Shown in pieces: positions 5,699 through 7,144 of a DNA stretch of 7,144 nt. The notes beneath the pieces are model-generated. The model worked only from the letters and a program-made list of their open reading frames with translations, did no database searches and was not told the origin of the DNA. The DNA is from Candidatus Avipropionibacterium avicola (GTDB lineage: Bacteria; Actinomycetota; Actinomycetes; Propionibacteriales; Propionibacteriaceae): assembly GCA_018715445.1 (NCBI GenBank), contig DVLP01000338.1, positions 1 to 7,144 of the forward strand, given 5' to 3'. The first letter of the stretch is position 1; every line of letters starts with the position of its first letter. A program made the translations under genes and the position numbers.

Positions 5699-6232
5699 TC
5701 ACTCAAGTGCCTGCATCCAGCCGAAGCCGTCGTCGACCTCGACCAGACGGTGGCCCTGAGCCAGTGCGGCCAGCACTTCGCCCTCGAGCACCAGGGTGTG
5801 GGGTCCGGCGATGTCGACCACCACGGCCGAGGCACCTTGTTGCCGGGCCGTCTGGGCCACCCGGTCCAGGGTGACCGGGACCGGTCTGGTCGTGTCGTCC
5901 CAGTTGGCCTGGGAGTCCATCCCGGTGAAGGCGAGCAGGGCCGTGCGTCCGTCAGGGGCCTGCATCATGACCACGGCCATGTCGGCCTCCTTGTCGACGG
6001 TCAGCAGACGCTCGACGGGGCCGGTGCTGTGCACGGCGGCCTCGGAGGTCGCGGTGGCCGCGATCGGGACCAGCAGCCGCGCGGTGCACAGCTGCACCAC
6101 CGCGCTCAGGTAGGCCGAGCTGTCACCGGACTCGGTGGCCGCCAGCGCGGCACGCAGCTGGGGGTCAGCCGTCCCGTCGTCACCGGGGAACGGTGACGGT
6201 GCCAGGGTGCGTTCGTGGGTGGCCTCGTCCAT
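5699..6232 (-). CDS. SseB-family protein
   Basis: This 177-residue soluble protein matches the SseB N-terminal domain family by its pattern. It shows DPQLRAALAA (23-32), a helix then a strand at YLSAVVQLCTARLLVPIAA (41-59), a variable insert, DMAVVMMQAPDGRTALLAFTG (84-104) and a closing segment SAVVVDIAGPHTLVLEGEVLAAL (135-157). Such proteins are common in actinobacteria as single-domain members without a firm biochemical role. The family name comes from a type III secretion annotation and does not imply secretion here. It is convergent with the CHAT gene, stop to stop with only 17 bp between, so no terminator fits there. There is no Shine-Dalgarno sequence before the ATG at 6232; a TACAGT box 8 bases upstream suggests leaderless expression. 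I consider it housekeeping flank rather than part of the CHAT module. Confidence 0.85.
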   Translation of the reverse strand: MDEATHERTLAPSPFPGDDGTADPQLRAALAATESGDSSAYLSAVVQLCTARLLVPIAATATSEAAVHSTGPVERLLTVDKEADMAVVMMQAPDGRTALLAFTGMDSQANWDDTTRPVPVTLDRVAQTARQQGASAVVVDIAGPHTLVLEGEVLAALAQGHRLVEVDDGFGWMQALE

Positions 6233-6240
6233 GGGGGCAC

Positions 6241-6246
6241 ACTGTA
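6241..6246 (-). promoter_or_regulatory. Candidate -10 box for leaderless transcription of the SseB-family gene
   Basis: Read on the minus strand this is TACAGT, fitting TANNNT, and it ends 8 bases before the ATG at 6232. The bases between are GTGCCCCC, with no ribosome binding site, so the transcript would start at or within a base or two of the start codon. No clear -35 was seen. Confidence 0.4.
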
Positions 6247-6296
6247 CGTGCCGTCCTGGACGGGGCGTGTGGCAGGCTGCAGGTGCAGATCAACGT

Positions 6297-6302
6297 GAGG
6301 AG
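6297..6302 (+). promoter_or_regulatory. Strong Shine-Dalgarno GAGGAG for the basic-tail membrane protein
   Basis: GAGGAG lies 6 bases before the ATG at 6309 and supports that start over an in-frame opening at 6135, which would run antisense through the SseB-family gene. A loose -10 match, CAGGCT (6273-6278), would give a leader of about 24 bases. Confidence 0.7.
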
Positions 6303-6308
6303 TGGACC

Positions 6309-6932
6309 ATGGGCACCGAGGACGTGATCCTGCTGGTGGCATCGCTGGTCCTGGCCGCTGGCTCGGTCGGGATCGGGGTCGCCGTCCGGAGTCGACGCCA
6401 CCATCCTGCCCCGTTGGTCACCGGGATCGGGGTGGCCGCCGTGCTGGTCGGCGGCTGGCTGTCGGGCCTGACCGCCCTGCTGTGGCACGGCATCCTCGGC
6501 CTCGTCTCGTGGGCGGTCGCCGTCCCCACCGAGGTGATCTCGCTGGTCGGGGCGATCCTGCTCGGCCTCGGCATCGTCACGATGGTGGTCGGCGGTGTCG
6601 CCGCTCGACGCCACCGGCCCAGCATCTCCTCCGGCACCGCACTGCCCCCGAGCACCTCCAAGCGCTCGAAGCGCAAGGACCGCAAGGAACGCAAGGCCAA
6701 GCAGGGCTCCGAGCCCGCCGAGGACAAGCCGCGCGGGATCAGTCCAGCCGGCAGTGGGGTCGCCCGGGTGCCCGGGATGACCGACCGGCCGGCCACAACC
6801 ACCCAGCCGACACCGGAGCCGGTGAGGAAGCAGAGCTCGCCGGACCCGTCGCCGCTGGAGATCTCCGAGCCGCCCCGCACCGAGAACTCCAGTCCGACAG
6901 CGTCGGGGAACCTGCCTCCGACGATCCCCTGA
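6309..6932 (+). CDS. Three-pass membrane protein with basic, disordered C-terminal tail
   Basis: This 207-residue protein has three predicted membrane segments, about 5-26, 36-58 and 74-97. Arginines at 27-30 (RSRR) and 100-103 (RRHRP) put the first loop and the tail in the cytoplasm by the positive-inside rule. Residues 118-131 (KRSKRKDRKERKAK) are extremely basic; 132-207 are Pro/Ser/Thr/Glu-rich and look disordered. The membrane half resembles, by eye, a small actinobacterial membrane family usually left as hypothetical; I cannot name it. The basic stretch next to the membrane could bind lipid head groups, nucleic acid or an acidic partner (inference). It is divergent from the SseB-family gene with 76 bp between starts. 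Its last codons and stop codon lie inside the first unit of a 16-bp tandem array, so its C-terminus may vary between strains. Confidence 0.82.
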   Translation: MGTEDVILLVASLVLAAGSVGIGVAVRSRRHHPAPLVTGIGVAAVLVGGWLSGLTALLWHGILGLVSWAVAVPTEVISLVGAILLGLGIVTMVVGGVAARRHRPSISSGTALPPSTSKRSKRKDRKERKAKQGSEPAEDKPRGISPAGSGVARVPGMTDRPATTTQPTPEPVRKQSSPDPSPLEISEPPRTENSSPTASGNLPPTIP

Positions 6933-7002
6933 GCAGCCGATCCCCTGAGCAGCCGATCCCCTGAACGGCCGATCGCCTGACCAGTCGATCCCCTGACCAG
7001 CC
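6923..7002. repeat. 16-bp tandem array, five units, spanning a stop codon
   Basis: Units start at 6923, 6939, 6955, 6971 and 6987. The first two are identical (GATCCCCTGAGCAGCC); the third, fourth and fifth differ at one to four positions. Each unit holds CCTGA or CCTGAN, so a TGA recurs every 16 bases and appears in all three forward frames. The TGA at 6930-6932 in the first unit ends the basic-tail membrane protein. The array fills almost all of the 81-bp convergent gap before the next stop codon. I see no hairpin with a T-run. Confidence 0.9.
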
Positions 7003-7013
7003 GAGGCGTCGCG

Positions 7014-7144
7014 TCAGTCCTGTGCTGACCTGACCCGCTGGTTGAGCTCGGCCACCGCACGTCGGGTGACCTCGCCCTCGCTGCCCTGCAGTCCGAACAG
7101 CATCAGCGTCTGTGGCTCACCGTCGGGCTGTTCCTGGCGCAGCA
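7014..7144 (-). CDS. C-terminal end of an unidentified protein (start beyond window)
   Basis: Only the last 42 residues are present, reading LRQEQPDGEPQTLMLFGLQG at the visible start and ending ELNQRVRSAQD. The TGA is at 7014-7016. The segment has a short hydrophobic strand (TLMLFGLQG) followed by an amphipathic helix (EVTRRAVAELNQRVRSA). Codon use and third-position GC fit a real gene, and it is convergent with the basic-tail membrane protein across the 16-bp array. There is too little sequence to assign a family. Confidence 0.6.
   Translation of the reverse strand, partial: LRQEQPDGEPQTLMLFGLQGSEGEVTRRAVAELNQRVRSAQD

Overview
The window is high-GC DNA with dense, codon-biased genes, short intergenic gaps, GTG start use and TANNNT-type -10 boxes placed close to start codons. 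This points to an actinobacterium. The gene style and the GTACGG-rich text are compatible with Propionibacteriales or Nocardioides-like lineages, but that placement is an impression and no marker gene proves it.

Layout. (1) Positions 1-1859, minus strand: two overlapping genes of unrecognised family, the second running off the left edge. (2) Positions 1899-5681, plus strand, divergent from the first pair with only 39 bp between start codons: a 545-residue TPR-type helical repeat protein, a 263-residue protein with two N-terminal membrane segments and a duplicated beta-rich domain, and a 388-residue stand-alone CHAT (caspase-like) protease with both catalytic motifs visible (His226, Cys281). 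(3) Positions 5699-6232, minus strand: an SseB-family protein, convergent with the CHAT gene. (4) Positions 6309-6932, plus strand: a small three-pass membrane protein with a long disordered, very basic then Pro/Ser-rich tail. (5) Positions 7014-7144, minus strand: the last 42 residues of an unidentified protein.

The most interesting part is 1-5681. CHAT proteases are usually fused to TPRs; here the TPR scaffold and the protease are separate genes with a membrane-anchored protein between them, and two unknown genes are divergently transcribed from the same tiny control region. A reasonable inference is a five-gene (or larger) regulated-proteolysis module in which the TPR protein senses or scaffolds, the CHAT protein cuts, and the membrane protein is anchor, partner or substrate. 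A conflict or defence role is possible but is not shown by the sequence.

Non-coding structure is notable. There is a 13-bp perfect inverted repeat with a nested 5-bp one in the 143-bp leader of the membrane-protein gene, and a short palindrome in front of the CHAT gene that resembles a dispersed actinobacterial element. A 15-bp in-frame coding repeat gives a PEPNL tract, and a 16-bp tandem array of five units begins inside the last codons of the basic-tail membrane protein. I see no rRNA, tRNA, CRISPR array, insertion sequence or integrase.
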